Shown piece after piece: positions 1-8,634 of a stretch of DNA of 64,000 nucleotides; the stretch's first letter is position 1, and each line of letters opens with the position of its first letter. Made by a program: the position numbers and the translations under genes. Where the stretch lies: positions 124,001 through 188,000 of the forward strand of contig NZ_JAJGBK010000032.1 in assembly GCF_020696975.1 (NCBI RefSeq). The letters run 5' to 3'. Below the pieces are notes generated by a model, which worked only from the letters and a program-made list of their open reading frames with translations, did no database searches and had not been told where the DNA came from. Origin of the DNA: Methanoculleus sp. Its GTDB lineage: Archaea > Halobacteriota > Methanomicrobia > Methanomicrobiales > Methanoculleaceae.

Positions 1-262
1 CGAAGTGATGCGGATGTTCATCTACGAGGCCCTCTTCCTCGGGGTTGCGGGCGCCCTCATCGGGGGGGTGCTCAGTTTCGGTGTCGGCTACGTGATGACG
101 GCGGTCCTCGTCGGGAACCCGGACTTCCTCTTCAACCCGGCAAGCCTCCTCTACATCGTCTTCGGGATGGGGTTCGGCGTCTTCACGAGCGTGGCCTCCG
201 GGCTCTACCCGGCGTGGAAGGCGGCACAGTTGAACCCGATCCAGGCGCTCCGCCACGAGTGA
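1..262 (+). CDS. FtsX/MacB-type ABC transporter permease, C-terminal fragment
   Basis: The gene enters from the left edge. Only its last 86 residues are visible, read from base 2 to the TGA at 260-262. Two hydrophobic segments (about residues 7-33 and 46-66) are followed by a short tail ending LNPIQALRHE. A final TM followed by P-x-x-A...NPIxALRxE is the standard end of the FtsX domain in MacB/LolC-type permeases, which move lipoproteins, peptides or drugs across the membrane with a cytoplasmic ATPase. The partner ATPase and the substrate cannot be seen here. The family call is firm; the substrate is unknown. Confidence 0.8.
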   Translation, partial: EVMRMFIYEALFLGVAGALIGGVLSFGVGYVMTAVLVGNPDFLFNPASLLYIVFGMGFGVFTSVASGLYPAWKAAQLNPIQALRHE

Positions 263-267
263 GGGCC

Positions 268-531
268 TTACCCCATACACTTCTCTTTCTGGCGCTCGAT
301 ATCCGCGTGGAGCGTCTTGACGGCTTTTCCGGTCCCGGGAGGCGCGCCCGGGAGGAGGGTGAGCCGCTCGTCCTCCCCCTCGGCGATGAGGAGGGCAACC
401 GGGGTCAGGCTGATGACGGCGGTCCCCCCGCCGTCGATGACGAACGTCCGGATGACGGGGATGATGCACCGGTCGCCGACCCTCCGCCCGCCGCCGACGA
501 CGAACTCGGTCCCGTCAGGCACCCGCAGCAC
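268..531 (-). CDS. Short GerW/YtfJ-like domain protein
   Basis: This 87-residue protein is the last gene of a three-gene minus-strand operon and overlaps the upstream DUF2953 gene by 17 bases. It has no signal peptide or membrane segment. Residues about 12-60 contain GRRVGDRCIIPVIR followed by a glycine patch and ISLTPVALLIAEG. That is the pattern of the GerW (YtfJ) fold, where VGDRVIIPV precedes a glycine-rich loop and a hydrophobic VTPVAFLV strand. It lacks the long C-terminal half of the GerW protein two genes upstream (1214-1669), so it may be a minimal relative. Function is unknown. Confidence 0.6.
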   Translation of the reverse strand: MLRVPDGTEFVVGGGRRVGDRCIIPVIRTFVIDGGGTAVISLTPVALLIAEGEDERLTLLPGAPPGTGKAVKTLHADIERQKEKCMG

Positions 532-1192
532 CTCTTCCCGAGACCCGGCGGAGCCGGTCCCTGACCGGTCTCTGCAGGAGAGCCTGCACGACCGGGACGA
601 GGATCAGGAGCGGGCGGCGGACCTGCAGTTTGAGCACGAACGTCCCCTCAAAGATCCTCCGGTCAAAGACGGGGGTCATCACGAAGTCGATCGCCTCCAC
701 CGGCCAGAGGGCGTAGCGGGCGGCGGTGCAGTAGCCGTAGACGATCCCGGTATCGGCGGGGCTCCCGAGGCCGAGGGTGATATCCCCCCGGAGCGTCTCA
801 AGGTAAAGGGACCGCAGGACGGCGTCGAGGATCCTCTCGATCTGGGGCCAGAGGTCGACCGCGGTGGCGAGGAGTTCCTGCGGCGAAGGGGCCGGCCCTC
901 TCTCCTCGACCCTCTCCTCCTCTACTTCCGGCTTTTCGGCCGCCATCCTGGCTATGTCCCGGGTCACGACCGGGCGGCCGGCGATGAGGACCTCGAGGAC
1001 CTGGACCCCGTCGGCGACCCGGACCCGCGCCCCCACGATGCCCCAGGCTACGACGGCCGTCCCCCGGGCGCTCTCCCGTCTGCAGTCAGCGACCGTCGAG
1101 AGGGTCACCGGAACCAGGTAGAGGGCAAGCAGGACGAGGATGAGGATGACGGCGACAACGAACAGGATCCAAAAGAGAAGCGTCGCTGCCAT
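515..1192 (-). CDS. DUF2953-type membrane protein
   Basis: The 225-residue protein has one strong N-terminal membrane helix (residues 4-30, LLFWILFVVAVILILVLLA), then a soluble region with a proline/glutamate-rich linker around 85-105 and a C-terminal region predicted to be alpha/beta. DUF2953 proteins are often encoded beside GerW/YtfJ proteins in bacteria and methanogens, and here the gene sits between two GerW-like genes. It starts 22 bases after the upstream gerW stop and runs 17 bases into the next gene, so translation is probably coupled. The biochemical role of the family is not known. The family call is from sequence character and context. Confidence 0.7.
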   Translation of the reverse strand: MAATLLFWILFVVAVILILVLLALYLVPVTLSTVADCRRESARGTAVVAWGIVGARVRVADGVQVLEVLIAGRPVVTRDIARMAAEKPEVEEERVEERGPAPSPQELLATAVDLWPQIERILDAVLRSLYLETLRGDITLGLGSPADTGIVYGYCTAARYALWPVEAIDFVMTPVFDRRIFEGTFVLKLQVRRPLLILVPVVQALLQRPVRDRLRRVSGRGAAGA

Positions 1193-1213
1193 GGAGAGGA
1201 AGGGAAGAGACCT

Positions 1214-1669
1214 TTACGCCTCTTCTTCCCCGCTGACCGGGATCTCCCTTCCTTCTTCCGATACCCAGGGCATCTTACCCTTGCGCTGCTGCATCATCTC
1301 CGAGCCTTTCTCGAGCACCTTCTCGACGTGCGGGCCGACGGTCTCGCCGATAGCCGTGACGACCTCGGCGATCTCGCTCTTCTTCTTCAAGGAGATCACC
1401 TGGATGCCCTCGGGGCCGGGAACACCTTTGGTGATGATGATCAGGGCAACGGCCGATATGCCGCCACCGCCACCGGTTCCGGCTCCGCCGTGCTGGCTGC
1501 CCTCCCTGAGTCCTCCTGACCCTTCGCCGGCGCCGAACCCCAACCCGAACTCGGCGACCGGTATGATCACCCGCTCACCGGCATCGACCGGGGCACCGAG
1601 GATTGCGCTCGCGCAGAGTGTTCTTGCCAGCTGATCGACGGTTATCTGGAGCATTGATTCGCCAGTCAC
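1214..1669 (-). CDS. GerW/YtfJ family protein
   Basis: About 151 residues. The core contains GERVIIPVAEFGLGFGAG, a glycine-rich loop (about 60-80) and a hydrophobic strand SAVALIIITKG, followed by a helical C-terminus. These are hallmarks of the GerW family, known from Bacillus spore proteins but widespread in methanogens, where its role is unclear. GTG at 1669 is preferred because GGTGA lies 4-5 bases upstream; ATG at 1654 and GTG at 1681 are alternatives. It is the first gene of the operon with DUF2953 (515-1192) and the short GerW-like gene (268-531). Confidence 0.75.
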   Translation of the reverse strand: MTGESMLQITVDQLARTLCASAILGAPVDAGERVIIPVAEFGLGFGAGEGSGGLREGSQHGGAGTGGGGGISAVALIIITKGVPGPEGIQVISLKKKSEIAEVVTAIGETVGPHVEKVLEKGSEMMQQRKGKMPWVSEEGREIPVSGEEEA

Positions 1670-1814
1670 ACTATTCACCACAGGTATTCCACTCTCCGGC
1701 CTCGTATATAAGGCTTGGGGTTTCCCGGCGCTCTGGAACGGATGGATGCCCGGCTACGCCCCCCGTGCGGCCGGCTGGCCGATAGGGGGTCGGTATCGTC
1801 CCGGATCGCCCGCC

Positions 1815-2399
1815 TCATAGCAGGATCCGCCCGCCCACGGCGAGTGCGCTGATGATGGCAAGACCAAGGATGGCCACAAGCAGCCGCCGGATCATGGGGT
1901 GGGGAACCCGGCCGAAGACGGCCCTGATCTCCCCCCGGTAGAGGTAGGCAAACAGCCCGGCGATCAGGAAGAAGAATAGCCATTCGCTCGGCTGGGCGAG
2001 CTCCTGCAGGAAGGCGTCCCAGAAGAAGTCTTCTGTGGGGTCGTGCCGGGGAAGCGATCCGAGGAATGGCCAGAGCCATCCGACGGGGTGAAGCCACATC
2101 CCGTCGAGGATCTGGTGGCTCAGCATACCGGCGGCCAGTGCCAGGAGCCCGATGGTGCGGCGGTGGTGGTAGACGAGGAGGCCGGCGATGGCGATGAGAG
2201 TGACGAGGGTGAGGCCGTGGAAGTAGATCCTGCCGTAGCCCACGGTCTCGGCGAGGATGATGTGCCCGAGCGGCTTGTCGATCAGGTCGGGGAGGACGCC
2301 GCCGAGTGCGCCGAGCGCGACAACCCTCCGGTCGTGGGCGATTGCCGCAAGGATGATCCCTACGAGTATGCCGGCCATGGCATGGGCGAGGAGGTACAT
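1815..2399 (-). CDS. Membrane-bound metal-dependent hydrolase-like protein (YdjM/DUF457 type)
   Basis: A polytopic protein of 194 residues. Early in the chain come [12 protein letters not shown], then [11 protein letters not shown] (about residues 33-43), then YFHGLTLVT (about 58-66) and [13 protein letters not shown] (about 90-102). This H...PDxxD...H-G...SHxxLD pattern of metal-binding residues is typical of the YdjM/DUF457 family of integral membrane hydrolases. The ATG at 2399 is chosen because the protein then starts MYLLAHAM like its relatives and GGGGAG precedes it; the reading frame is open further upstream. It is divergent from trpB2. The substrate is unknown. Confidence 0.78.
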   Translation of the reverse strand: MYLLAHAMAGILVGIILAAIAHDRRVVALGALGGVLPDLIDKPLGHIILAETVGYGRIYFHGLTLVTLIAIAGLLVYHHRRTIGLLALAAGMLSHQILDGMWLHPVGWLWPFLGSLPRHDPTEDFFWDAFLQELAQPSEWLFFFLIAGLFAYLYRGEIRAVFGRVPHPMIRRLLVAILGLAIISALAVGGRILL

Positions 2400-2530
2400 C
2401 GCTCCCCAGTGGCAGGGTGACCATATACCCTTTTTCCCCGGAGAAGTCTCCGGCCTTCTTCCCGCCGGGGGGGGCAGGGAACCCGCGGCCCCCTGTCCGG
2501 AGATACTCTTCGTTGGATAATGATGATACA

Positions 2531-2547
2531 CAATGTATATATTTGTT
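2531..2547 (+). promoter_or_regulatory. Archaeal TATA box of trpB2
   Basis: The sequence GTATATATTT at 2535-2544 lies about 25-30 bases before the ATG at 2567. It sits in an AT-rich stretch between two divergent GC-rich genes. The distance implies transcription starting almost at the start codon, so the trpB2 mRNA may be leaderless or nearly so. Confidence 0.6.
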
Positions 2548-2566
2548 CAGTGTACACCAGGATGGT

Positions 2567-3925
2567 ATGCAGACGAAGATCCTCCTTGACGAGGGAGAGA
2601 TGCCGAAGCGGTGGTACAACATCCAGGCGGACCTCCCGGCACCCATGGACCCGCCTCTTCACCCGGCGACCGGGAAGCCGGCGGGCCCGGACGACCTGCG
2701 CCACATCTTCCCGATGGAACTGATCCGGCAGGAGATGAGCACGAAGCGCTACATCGATATCCCGACCGAGGTCCGCGACATCCTCACCCTCTGGAGGCCG
2801 AGCCCCCTCTACCGGGCACGCCGGCTCGAGGCAGCCTTAAAGACCCCGGCAAAGATCTACTACAAGTGGGAGGGTGTGAGCCCGCCGGGCTCCCATAAGC
2901 CGAACTCCGCCATCCCGCAGGCCTACTACAACCGCGAGGCGGGGATCGAGCGGCTGGCGACCGAGACCGGGGCGGGGCAGTGGGGGTCGTCGCTTGCGTT
3001 TGCAACGGGCCTCTTTGATATGGAGTGCACCGTCTACATGGTCCGGGCCTCCTACGAGCAGAAGCCCTACCGCAAAAGCATGATGCAGGTCTACGGGGCC
3101 GAATGCATCCCGAGCCCCTCGCCGCTGACCCGGTCCGGCCAGGCGGTCCTCGCCCACGACCCGGAGACCTCGGGCTCCCTCGGGATCGCGATCTCTGAGG
3201 CGGTCGAGGACGCCGCGAGCCACGATAACACCAACTACGCCCTCGGTTCCGTCCTGAACCACGTCTGCCTCCACCAGACGATCATCGGCCAGGAGGCGCG
3301 GGAGCAGCTCGCGACTGTGGAGACCTACCCCGACGTCGTGATCGGCTGCGTCGGCGGCGGCACCAACTTCGCCGGGCTCTCGTTCCCGTTCGCCGGCGAT
3401 AAACTGACCGGGAAGCACCCCGATACAGATATCATCGCGGTGGAGCCGGCCGCCTGCCCGACCCTGACGAAGGGGCTCTATGCCTACGACTTTGGCGACG
3501 TCGCGGGGCTGACCCCGATGCTGCGGATGTTCACCCTCGGCCACGACTTCGTCCCGCCGTCGATCCACGCCGGGGGCTTGCGCTACCACGGTATGTCGCC
3601 GCTCGTCTCCCGGCTCGCCCGGGACGGCGTCGTCCGGCCCGTCGCCTACCACCAGAACGAGGTCTTTGCCGCCGCGGTGCAGTTTGCCCGGACGGAGGGG
3701 ATCGTCGTCGCCCCCGAGGCGGCCCACGCGGTGAAGGCCGCGATCGACGAGGCCCTCAGGTGCCGGGAGACCGGCGAAGCAAAGACGATCCTCTTCAACA
3801 ACTCCGGGCACGGCAACTTCGACTTCTCGTCCTACGAGGCCTACTTTGCCGGGGGCCTCGCCGACTACGAGTACCCGGCGGAGCTGATCAAGGAGTCGCT
3901 CTCCCGTCTGCCGGTGACGGAGTGA
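2567..3925 (+). CDS. trpB2: Tryptophan synthase beta-like protein, TrpB2 type
   Basis: PLP-dependent enzyme of 452 residues that would join indole (or a related acceptor) to serine to give tryptophan. The PLP lysine is in [14 protein letters not shown] (K111), and the phosphate-binding glycine loop is [13 protein letters not shown] (about residue 260). The long N-terminus ([11 protein letters not shown]) and overall length match the TrpB2 subgroup, common in archaea and usually not paired with TrpA. Consistent with this, no trpA is adjacent. The start at 2567 follows AGGATGGT and lies at the proper distance from the TATA box. The stop overlaps the GTG of the next gene, so the two are probably cotranscribed. 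Confidence 0.93.
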   Translation: MQTKILLDEGEMPKRWYNIQADLPAPMDPPLHPATGKPAGPDDLRHIFPMELIRQEMSTKRYIDIPTEVRDILTLWRPSPLYRARRLEAALKTPAKIYYKWEGVSPPGSHKPNSAIPQAYYNREAGIERLATETGAGQWGSSLAFATGLFDMECTVYMVRASYEQKPYRKSMMQVYGAECIPSPSPLTRSGQAVLAHDPETSGSLGIAISEAVEDAASHDNTNYALGSVLNHVCLHQTIIGQEAREQLATVETYPDVVIGCVGGGTNFAGLSFPFAGDKLTGKHPDTDIIAVEPAACPTLTKGLYAYDFGDVAGLTPMLRMFTLGHDFVPPSIHAGGLRYHGMSPLVSRLARDGVVRPVAYHQNEVFAAAVQFARTEGIVVAPEAAHAVKAAIDEALRCRETGEAKTILFNNSGHGNFDFSSYEAYFAGGLADYEYPAELIKESLSRLPVTE

Positions 3926-5016
3926 GATCGGCCGTCGGCTTCCTCGTCAACCCCATCGCCGGGATGGGCGGGTCCGTGGGGCTCGCGGGGACGGACGGGC
4001 AGGTCGAGGAGGCTCTCCGCCGCGGGGCGGTCCCGCGTGCGCTCGACCGGGCGGTCCAGGCCCTCTCCCCCCTCCGCGGCGAGGATATCGCGTGGTACAC
4101 CTGTTCTGCGCCGATGGGCGAGGACGTCCTCGAGCGTGCGGGGATCGAGCGCTCCGCGATCGTCCACCGCCCCGCGGTCCCGACGACTTCCATCGACACC
4201 AGGACCGCGTGCCGGGCGTTCGTTGACGCCGGGGTCGATCTCATCCTCTTCTGCGGGGGGGACGGGACGGCCCGGGACGTCTTCGACGTTGTGGGGCGGG
4301 AGATCCCGGTTCTCGGCATCCCGGCCGGGGTGAAGATGTACTCAGCGGTCTTTGCGGTCAACCCGGCAGCGGCGGCCGACCTCATCCGCCGGGCGGGTGA
4401 TATCCCCTGCCGGGACTCCGAGGTGATGGACGTCGACGAGGAGGCCTACCGCTCGGGCCGTCTTGCCGCCCACCTCTATGGGTATGCCTGCGTCCCTTTC
4501 ATCCCCGAGCGGACGCAAGGCGGGAAGCAGGTCTTCGAGCAGCAGGACGAGGAGCGGGCGAAAGACGGCATCGCCGCGTTCATGGCGGAGATCATCCTCC
4601 CCGACACCCTCTATATCGTCGGCGCCGGGAGCACGACGGCACGGATCATGGAGCGGCTCGGGCTCGCCCCGACGCTCCTCGGGGTCGACGTCGTCCGAAA
4701 CGGCGAGGTCCTCGCCCGGAACGCCGACGAGAAGACGCTGCTCGCCCTTCTTGAACAATACCCGCGGGCGAAGATCGTCGTGAGCCCCATCGGCGCCCAG
4801 GGGTTCGTCCTCGGCCGCGGGAACCAGCAGGTAAGCCCCGCGGTCCTCCGGCGGGCGGGGTTATCGAACCTGATCGTGGTCGCGACCCCGGGAAAACTCA
4901 GAGCCACACCCCTCCTCTACGTCGACTCCGGGGATCCGGCCCTCGACCGCGAGGTCGGGGAGACGCTCCTGGTTGTCTCGGGCTACCGGATGGCGCAGAG
5001 GAAGCGGGTGGCGTGA
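3922..5016 (+). CDS. ATP-NAD kinase-like protein (AcoX type)
   Basis: The 364-residue protein starts with [16 protein letters not shown] and carries the diagnostic loop [14 protein letters not shown] (about residues 108-121), the GGDGT motif of the NAD kinase/diacylglycerol kinase fold. It is the long AcoX-like form, with extra C-terminal sequence containing [11 protein letters not shown] and [17 protein letters not shown]. True NAD kinase activity is not proven for this subgroup. GTG 3922 is chosen because it overlaps the trpB2 stop as GTGA and has GGTGA eight bases upstream. Confidence 0.85.
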   Translation: MRSAVGFLVNPIAGMGGSVGLAGTDGQVEEALRRGAVPRALDRAVQALSPLRGEDIAWYTCSAPMGEDVLERAGIERSAIVHRPAVPTTSIDTRTACRAFVDAGVDLILFCGGDGTARDVFDVVGREIPVLGIPAGVKMYSAVFAVNPAAAADLIRRAGDIPCRDSEVMDVDEEAYRSGRLAAHLYGYACVPFIPERTQGGKQVFEQQDEERAKDGIAAFMAEIILPDTLYIVGAGSTTARIMERLGLAPTLLGVDVVRNGEVLARNADEKTLLALLEQYPRAKIVVSPIGAQGFVLGRGNQQVSPAVLRRAGLSNLIVVATPGKLRATPLLYVDSGDPALDREVGETLLVVSGYRMAQRKRVA

Positions 5017-5056
5017 CCCGGAGGTATATTGCCAGCTGCAGCCCAACCATTTCCTG

Positions 5057-5722
5057 ATGGCGGCCTTCGACCCCTCGGTCCTCGGGATCTTCGTCTTCGG
5101 CCTCGTCGCCGGAATCTGCCCATGCAACAGCGTCCTGTGCCTGGGCCTCATCGGGTATCTGACGAGCGGAAAGACAGATCTGTCGCTGGCGAGCATCCTC
5201 AAACTGACCATAGCGTTCTCGCTTGGCACCGTCCTCGTCCTCCTGCCGCTCGGGGTGGTCGCGGGTTACGTCGGCGAATACCTCCTGTTCCTGAGCGATA
5301 CCGTCGCGTGGGTCATCGGCGGGGTTCTGATGATCCTGATGGGGCTGCAGCTCCTCCACGTCTACAAGCCGCCGATACGGAGCATCTTCAACCGCTTCCG
5401 GGCCCCCATCTCCTACTCGGTCTCGGGGGCGTTCCTCCTCGGCCTCTCGTTCGGGGCGATCACCGTGGGGCGCGGGGCGCCGATGCTTCTCATCGTCCTG
5501 ACCTACATCGCGCTCTACCAGACGGCCCTCGAAGGGCTCTTCACGATCTTCGTGTATGCCGTGGGGCTCGCGATCCCCCTCATCGTGATCAGCTCGGTCG
5601 GCGGCGCGGTCGGGAAGAAGGTCAAGGAGAAGGCGAGGATGAGCGGGGAGGTCTTCGACCGGATCGTCGGCGTCGCGATCGTCCTGATCGGGGTCTACTT
5701 CCTGTATCTTGCGTTCATCTAA
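5057..5722 (+). CDS. CcdA/DsbD-like cytochrome c biogenesis transmembrane protein
   Basis: The 221-residue protein has about six membrane segments and the motif GLVAGICPCNSVLC near residues 14-27. Members of this family pass electrons across the membrane through paired cysteines in the first and fourth helices. Here the N-terminal cysteines are clear, but no cysteine is visible in the FGAITVGRGAP segment where the second would lie, so a thiol-disulfide shuttle may be modified or absent. TATATT at 5025-5030 is about 30 bases before the chosen ATG. It follows the AcoX-like gene by 40 bases. Confidence 0.82.
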   Translation: MAAFDPSVLGIFVFGLVAGICPCNSVLCLGLIGYLTSGKTDLSLASILKLTIAFSLGTVLVLLPLGVVAGYVGEYLLFLSDTVAWVIGGVLMILMGLQLLHVYKPPIRSIFNRFRAPISYSVSGAFLLGLSFGAITVGRGAPMLLIVLTYIALYQTALEGLFTIFVYAVGLAIPLIVISSVGGAVGKKVKEKARMSGEVFDRIVGVAIVLIGVYFLYLAFI

Positions 5723-5728
5723 TCCGTC

Positions 5729-6313
5729 TCATAGCGCTCGGGGGCTGCAACGCCAGGCGAGGACGAGGAGCAGGATGCCGAGGAATGGGAGATCGGCGTA
5801 GACGTAAGCCGCTCCGGCGAACTCGTAGAGCGACGGCGAGTCGATTATGATATTCTCCGGGAGCGGTGGGGCGAGGAAGAGGCCGTATGCCCAGACCATG
5901 CCGAAGAGACTGATGAACCCCGCCTCGATCGCCCCGAACCATGCCGTCGATCCCCTCTCAAGCGGGAGCGCTCCGAGCAGGATCAGGATCCCGGGAGCGA
6001 GGAGCACGGTCGCGAGCAGGCTCGCCCCGGAGGACTGGTGCGTCGGTCCGAAGACGGCGAGCGCAAGGAGGAGTGCTGCGAGGGGTATCGCGGCCCACCA
6101 TCTGCCCCCTTCCTCCTGCACGGCGATGGCGAAGAGCACCGCTCCTGCGAGTGAGACGATGCAGAAGAGGAGGAGCACCGGCGAGAGTCTTAAAGCCAGG
6201 TACGCGGACTGGCCGGGCGGGGCGGCGAACCGGGCGTACAGCCCGACCACGGCGACGGCGATGAAGTACGCCGCGGTGAGAGCGAGGGCGAGCGGGGTTC
6301 TCTCCGGGATCAT
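5729..6313 (-). CDS. Hypothetical polytopic membrane protein
   Basis: A 194-residue protein of about six hydrophobic helices (for example residues 9-27, 42-64, 73-88, 100-116, 126-146 and 175-189) with almost no polar domain. I recognise no family. It begins directly after the stop of the gene at 6315-6875, which is also a multi-pass membrane protein, so the two are almost certainly one transcript driven by the P-box at 6933-6978. They may form a membrane complex, but this is inference from the arrangement only. Confidence 0.7.
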   Translation of the reverse strand: MIPERTPLALALTAAYFIAVAVVGLYARFAAPPGQSAYLALRLSPVLLLFCIVSLAGAVLFAIAVQEEGGRWWAAIPLAALLLALAVFGPTHQSSGASLLATVLLAPGILILLGALPLERGSTAWFGAIEAGFISLFGMVWAYGLFLAPPLPENIIIDSPSLYEFAGAAYVYADLPFLGILLLVLAWRCSPRAL

Positions 6314-6314
6314 C

Positions 6315-6875
6315 CTACCCCTCCTCCTCGGCGTGCCCCTCTTCCCGGAACCCCGGTGCGGCGGTCAGGCGGAGAACGGCGTAGAGTATGGTTGCGACCA
6401 GCACGCACTCGAGGTAGAACCCGAAGACCTCAAAGGCGGAGAAGAGCAGGTTATACACGGGCGTATCCACGGCAAACGGGAGTGCGCCCATGATCCCGTC
6501 GAAGAGCCACCCGAAGACCGGTACCCTGTCCGCGATGAGCGGGAGGGCGTCGCCTCGTTCCCATTGGGCCGGGTTTATCACCAGGGCGGCGACGAACGGG
6601 ACGGTGGCTGCGACGGCAACGAGCATTGCCTGCCGCTCTCTCCGGACCGGGACGGTGCCCGAGATGAGCGGGAGCGGTGTCGCGGCTCCCGTGACGGCAA
6701 GGGTGACCATCACGAGAACGAAGACGGGGAGGACGGGCTGCAGCGCCGACCCTGGTGTCCCGGAGACGGTCAAGGCGATGCCTGCCCAAGCTGCGCATGC
6801 CGCGATCGCGACGAGCAGGGGGATGGCCGGCGAGAACCGGCTCCGGGGGAGAGAGGCGACGACCTTACCTGACAT
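6315..6875 (-). CDS. Hypothetical polytopic membrane protein under P-box control
   Basis: The 186-residue protein has about five membrane helices and a short acidic tail (EEGHAEEEG). No family is recognised. The ATG at 6875 is chosen because the sequence then starts with a basic, positive-inside N-terminus (MSGKVVASLPRSRF) just before the first helix; a longer in-frame start at 6962 would run through the promoter. It is the first gene after the P-box at 6933-6978, with about 60 bases of leader. The next gene starts one base after its stop. Confidence 0.7.
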   Translation of the reverse strand: MSGKVVASLPRSRFSPAIPLLVAIAACAAWAGIALTVSGTPGSALQPVLPVFVLVMVTLAVTGAATPLPLISGTVPVRRERQAMLVAVAATVPFVAALVINPAQWERGDALPLIADRVPVFGWLFDGIMGALPFAVDTPVYNLLFSAFEVFGFYLECVLVATILYAVLRLTAAPGFREEGHAEEEG

Positions 6876-6932
6876 ACTGCACCGTTCTCGACACGGTTCG
6901 GCTCCCGTGTTCTGTAACTCTGCGGGAGAGGT

Positions 6933-6978
6933 CAACGTTCTTGTATAAACGATTTCTGTCACAATCGTCTACACGTCG
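6933..6978 (-). promoter_or_regulatory. P-box promoter driving 6875-6315
   Basis: Read on the minus strand: CGACGT arm, GTAGACGATTGT, GACAGAA, TTTATAC (TATA) and ACGTTG arm. The arms are 40 bases apart. The upstream flank GGGAACGAAACGGATTGA resembles the flanks of the copies at 13133 and 15943. The TATA box lies about 65-70 bases before the ATG at 6875. Confidence 0.8.
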
Positions 6979-7057
6979 GGGCGCGTCAATCCGTTTCGTT
7001 CCCGGAGGAGCAGTAGAAGGGATATCTCGATGCGGATCTTCCTCCACGGCAGAACGG

Positions 7058-7258
7058 TCAGTCTGGCTGCTTTTTCTGGCACCGTTTGCTCACGATCTGC
7101 ACGATGAGGCTGCTAAACAGCAACACGGGAAACAGCCACCGGGTAAAGGCGTCAGGCCGGTCGTGCAGGATGATGTCCTGGTAGAAGTTGACCGCGAGGA
7201 CGACTACGGCAAGGGTGAGGAGCAGTTTCCACAGGAACGAGAGGTGGTTGCAGTTCAT
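7058..7258 (-). CDS. Small hypothetical membrane protein
   Basis: A 66-residue protein with two predicted membrane helices (about residues 9-27 and 42-58) and a lysine-rich end (KRCQKKQPD). No family is recognised. GGTGA lies five bases before the ATG at 7258; a GTG at 7267 is possible. It follows the stop of the Yip1-like gene (7274-7819) by 15 bases, so both belong to the transcript of the P-box at 7899-7944. Confidence 0.6.
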   Translation of the reverse strand: MNCNHLSFLWKLLLTLAVVVLAVNFYQDIILHDRPDAFTRWLFPVLLFSSLIVQIVSKRCQKKQPD

Positions 7259-7273
7259 GACCGTCACCGGTTA

Positions 7274-7819
7274 TCAGATTCCCACCGCGCGATGGAGATA
7301 GTACGCGAGGACCAAACTGGTTGCAAGAGCGACGAAGACGGCCCGGTCCTTCGACTTCTCGTGGAATATCCATACGCCGAAGTAGGTCGAGAGGCAGAAC
7401 CAGGCGAGGAGGAGCAGGCCGGCGAAGGGGACTTGCAGGAGGACCGCCCAGGAGAAGAGGATGAGCGGCGCGAGAGCGTAGACCGCCGACTTCATCGTCT
7501 GCTCGAACTCGCGGTGGACGTCGACGAAGAGCAGGAAGAAGTGCTCGACGAGGCTGACGGCGAGGAGGGTGACGGCCCCGGCTATCAGGCCCTGCACGAA
7601 GGTGATAAGGGTGCCTGCCGCGATGAACCAGAGCCGGTGCAGCCCGTCAATCTCCGGCTCCTTTCCCGTAAGGAGGGGTAACGCCATGAAGAGAACCGAT
7701 GCGACTGCGACGATCGCGAAATAGAATACGAGATCGTCGCGTAACGACTTTTCATTGAGGCGCTGAAAGACCCGGCGGGGGCCGGTGAAGGTGGTTTCTG
7801 AGGGCGTCTCTGTCGACAT
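7274..7819 (-). CDS. Hypothetical multi-pass membrane protein (Yip1-like topology)
   Basis: The 181-residue protein starts with a polar stretch of about 30 residues (ETTFTGPRRVFQRLNEKSLRDD) followed by five membrane helices. The topology, with a cytoplasmic N-terminus and five helices separated by LITFVQGLIAGAVTLL, resembles the Yip1 domain of small archaeal and bacterial membrane proteins. No catalytic motif is visible. AGAAGAGAAC precedes the ATG. It lies about 80 bases downstream of the P-box TATA at 7906-7912 and is followed by a small membrane protein in the same operon. Confidence 0.65.
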   Translation of the reverse strand: MSTETPSETTFTGPRRVFQRLNEKSLRDDLVFYFAIVAVASVLFMALPLLTGKEPEIDGLHRLWFIAAGTLITFVQGLIAGAVTLLAVSLVEHFFLLFVDVHREFEQTMKSAVYALAPLILFSWAVLLQVPFAGLLLLAWFCLSTYFGVWIFHEKSKDRAVFVALATSLVLAYYLHRAVGI

Positions 7820-7898
7820 GTTCTCTTCTCCCGGACGACGGTACTCACCCGCCCCGCCGTTTGCCGGGCCTGGGTTCCGGTATTAATCGATGAGTGGT

Positions 7899-7944
7899 CA
7901 ACGTCACCCTATAAATGTTCTCTGTCATGATTGTCTACACGTCG
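7899..7944 (-). promoter_or_regulatory. P-box promoter driving 7819-7058
   Basis: Minus strand: CGACGT arm, GTAGACAATCAT, GACAGAG, TTTATAG and ACGTTG arm, with the arms 40 bases apart. About 80 bases separate it from the ATG at 7819. It has no three-hairpin leader. Confidence 0.78.
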
Positions 7945-8092
7945 GGTCTCAGTCGGTTGAAGAGGAGCAGCCAGTGCCCGTTATCGCTCTGACACTATGT
8001 GGGGGCCGGGACACATAGTCCCACGGCCATCCGATTCGTCCCGACGGGCAAAGTTCGCTGTTTATCAATGGGTGGCCTGGAAGTCGCGGGTA

Positions 8093-8614
8093 TCAGCGGC
8101 CGAAGACCGCCGGGAGGTTCAGCTGCCTCTCGCGGATGGTCGTTGTGACCTCGAACCGCCCCTCTCCGGGTTCAAACGGAGTGCAATCTACGCTCAGCGT
8201 TTCGGAGCAGATCCCCCGGAATTCCCGGGTGGTGCTGTGGGGCACCCCTGCAGGGTTCCAGACCGTCAGGGTGAAGACGGCCGTCCGGGTCCTGCTGAGT
8301 TCATTTCCTCGGGCGTTGTCGCATGTGACAAGAAAGACGCTTCTTCCCGTCCCCGTCTCGATCGAAGGGGTCACGTTTGAGAACGTTGCGTTGCTTCCGA
8401 AATCAGCCCAGGCCCTGCCGAGGAGATAGACGCCGTGGGAGTCGTTATCCTGAAAGAGGATCTTGCCGCCGGAGGTGGTGGCGTTCACGACGATGTCCTC
8501 CGCGGCATACGATACGAGCCCGTACCCGAGGAGGATGGCAAGGCCCAGCGTCAGGATGATGCTGCACATTACTTTTTCGCTCAATCGGATCACCGTTTCA
8601 AAAAATAGGTGCAT
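8093..8614 (-). CDS. Hypothetical secreted/membrane-anchored protein
   Basis: About 173 residues with one hydrophobic N-terminal segment (about residues 16-34, SIILTLGLAILLGYGLV), then an exterior region rich in Ser/Thr and possible N-glycosylation sites (NAT, NVT). Four cysteines could form disulfides. No family is recognised. It follows the stop of the secreted protein at 8635-9141 by about 20 bases, and both have the same size and extracellular character, so they are probably one transcript from the P-box at 9319-9364. The start is uncertain (8614, GTG 8593 or ATG 8569). Confidence 0.6.
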   Translation of the reverse strand: MHLFFETVIRLSEKVMCSIILTLGLAILLGYGLVSYAAEDIVVNATTSGGKILFQDNDSHGVYLLGRAWADFGSNATFSNVTPSIETGTGRSVFLVTCDNARGNELSRTRTAVFTLTVWNPAGVPHSTTREFRGICSETLSVDCTPFEPGEGRFEVTTTIRERQLNLPAVFGR

Positions 8615-8634
8615 TCCTAGGGGATGCACCCCCT

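Noticed and set aside
317-1519. Long open plus-strand frame of 400 codons
   Set aside because: It is antisense to the GerW/DUF2953 operon, contains runs of Pro/Arg/Asp typical of shadow frames in GC-rich DNA, and has no ribosome site or family match.
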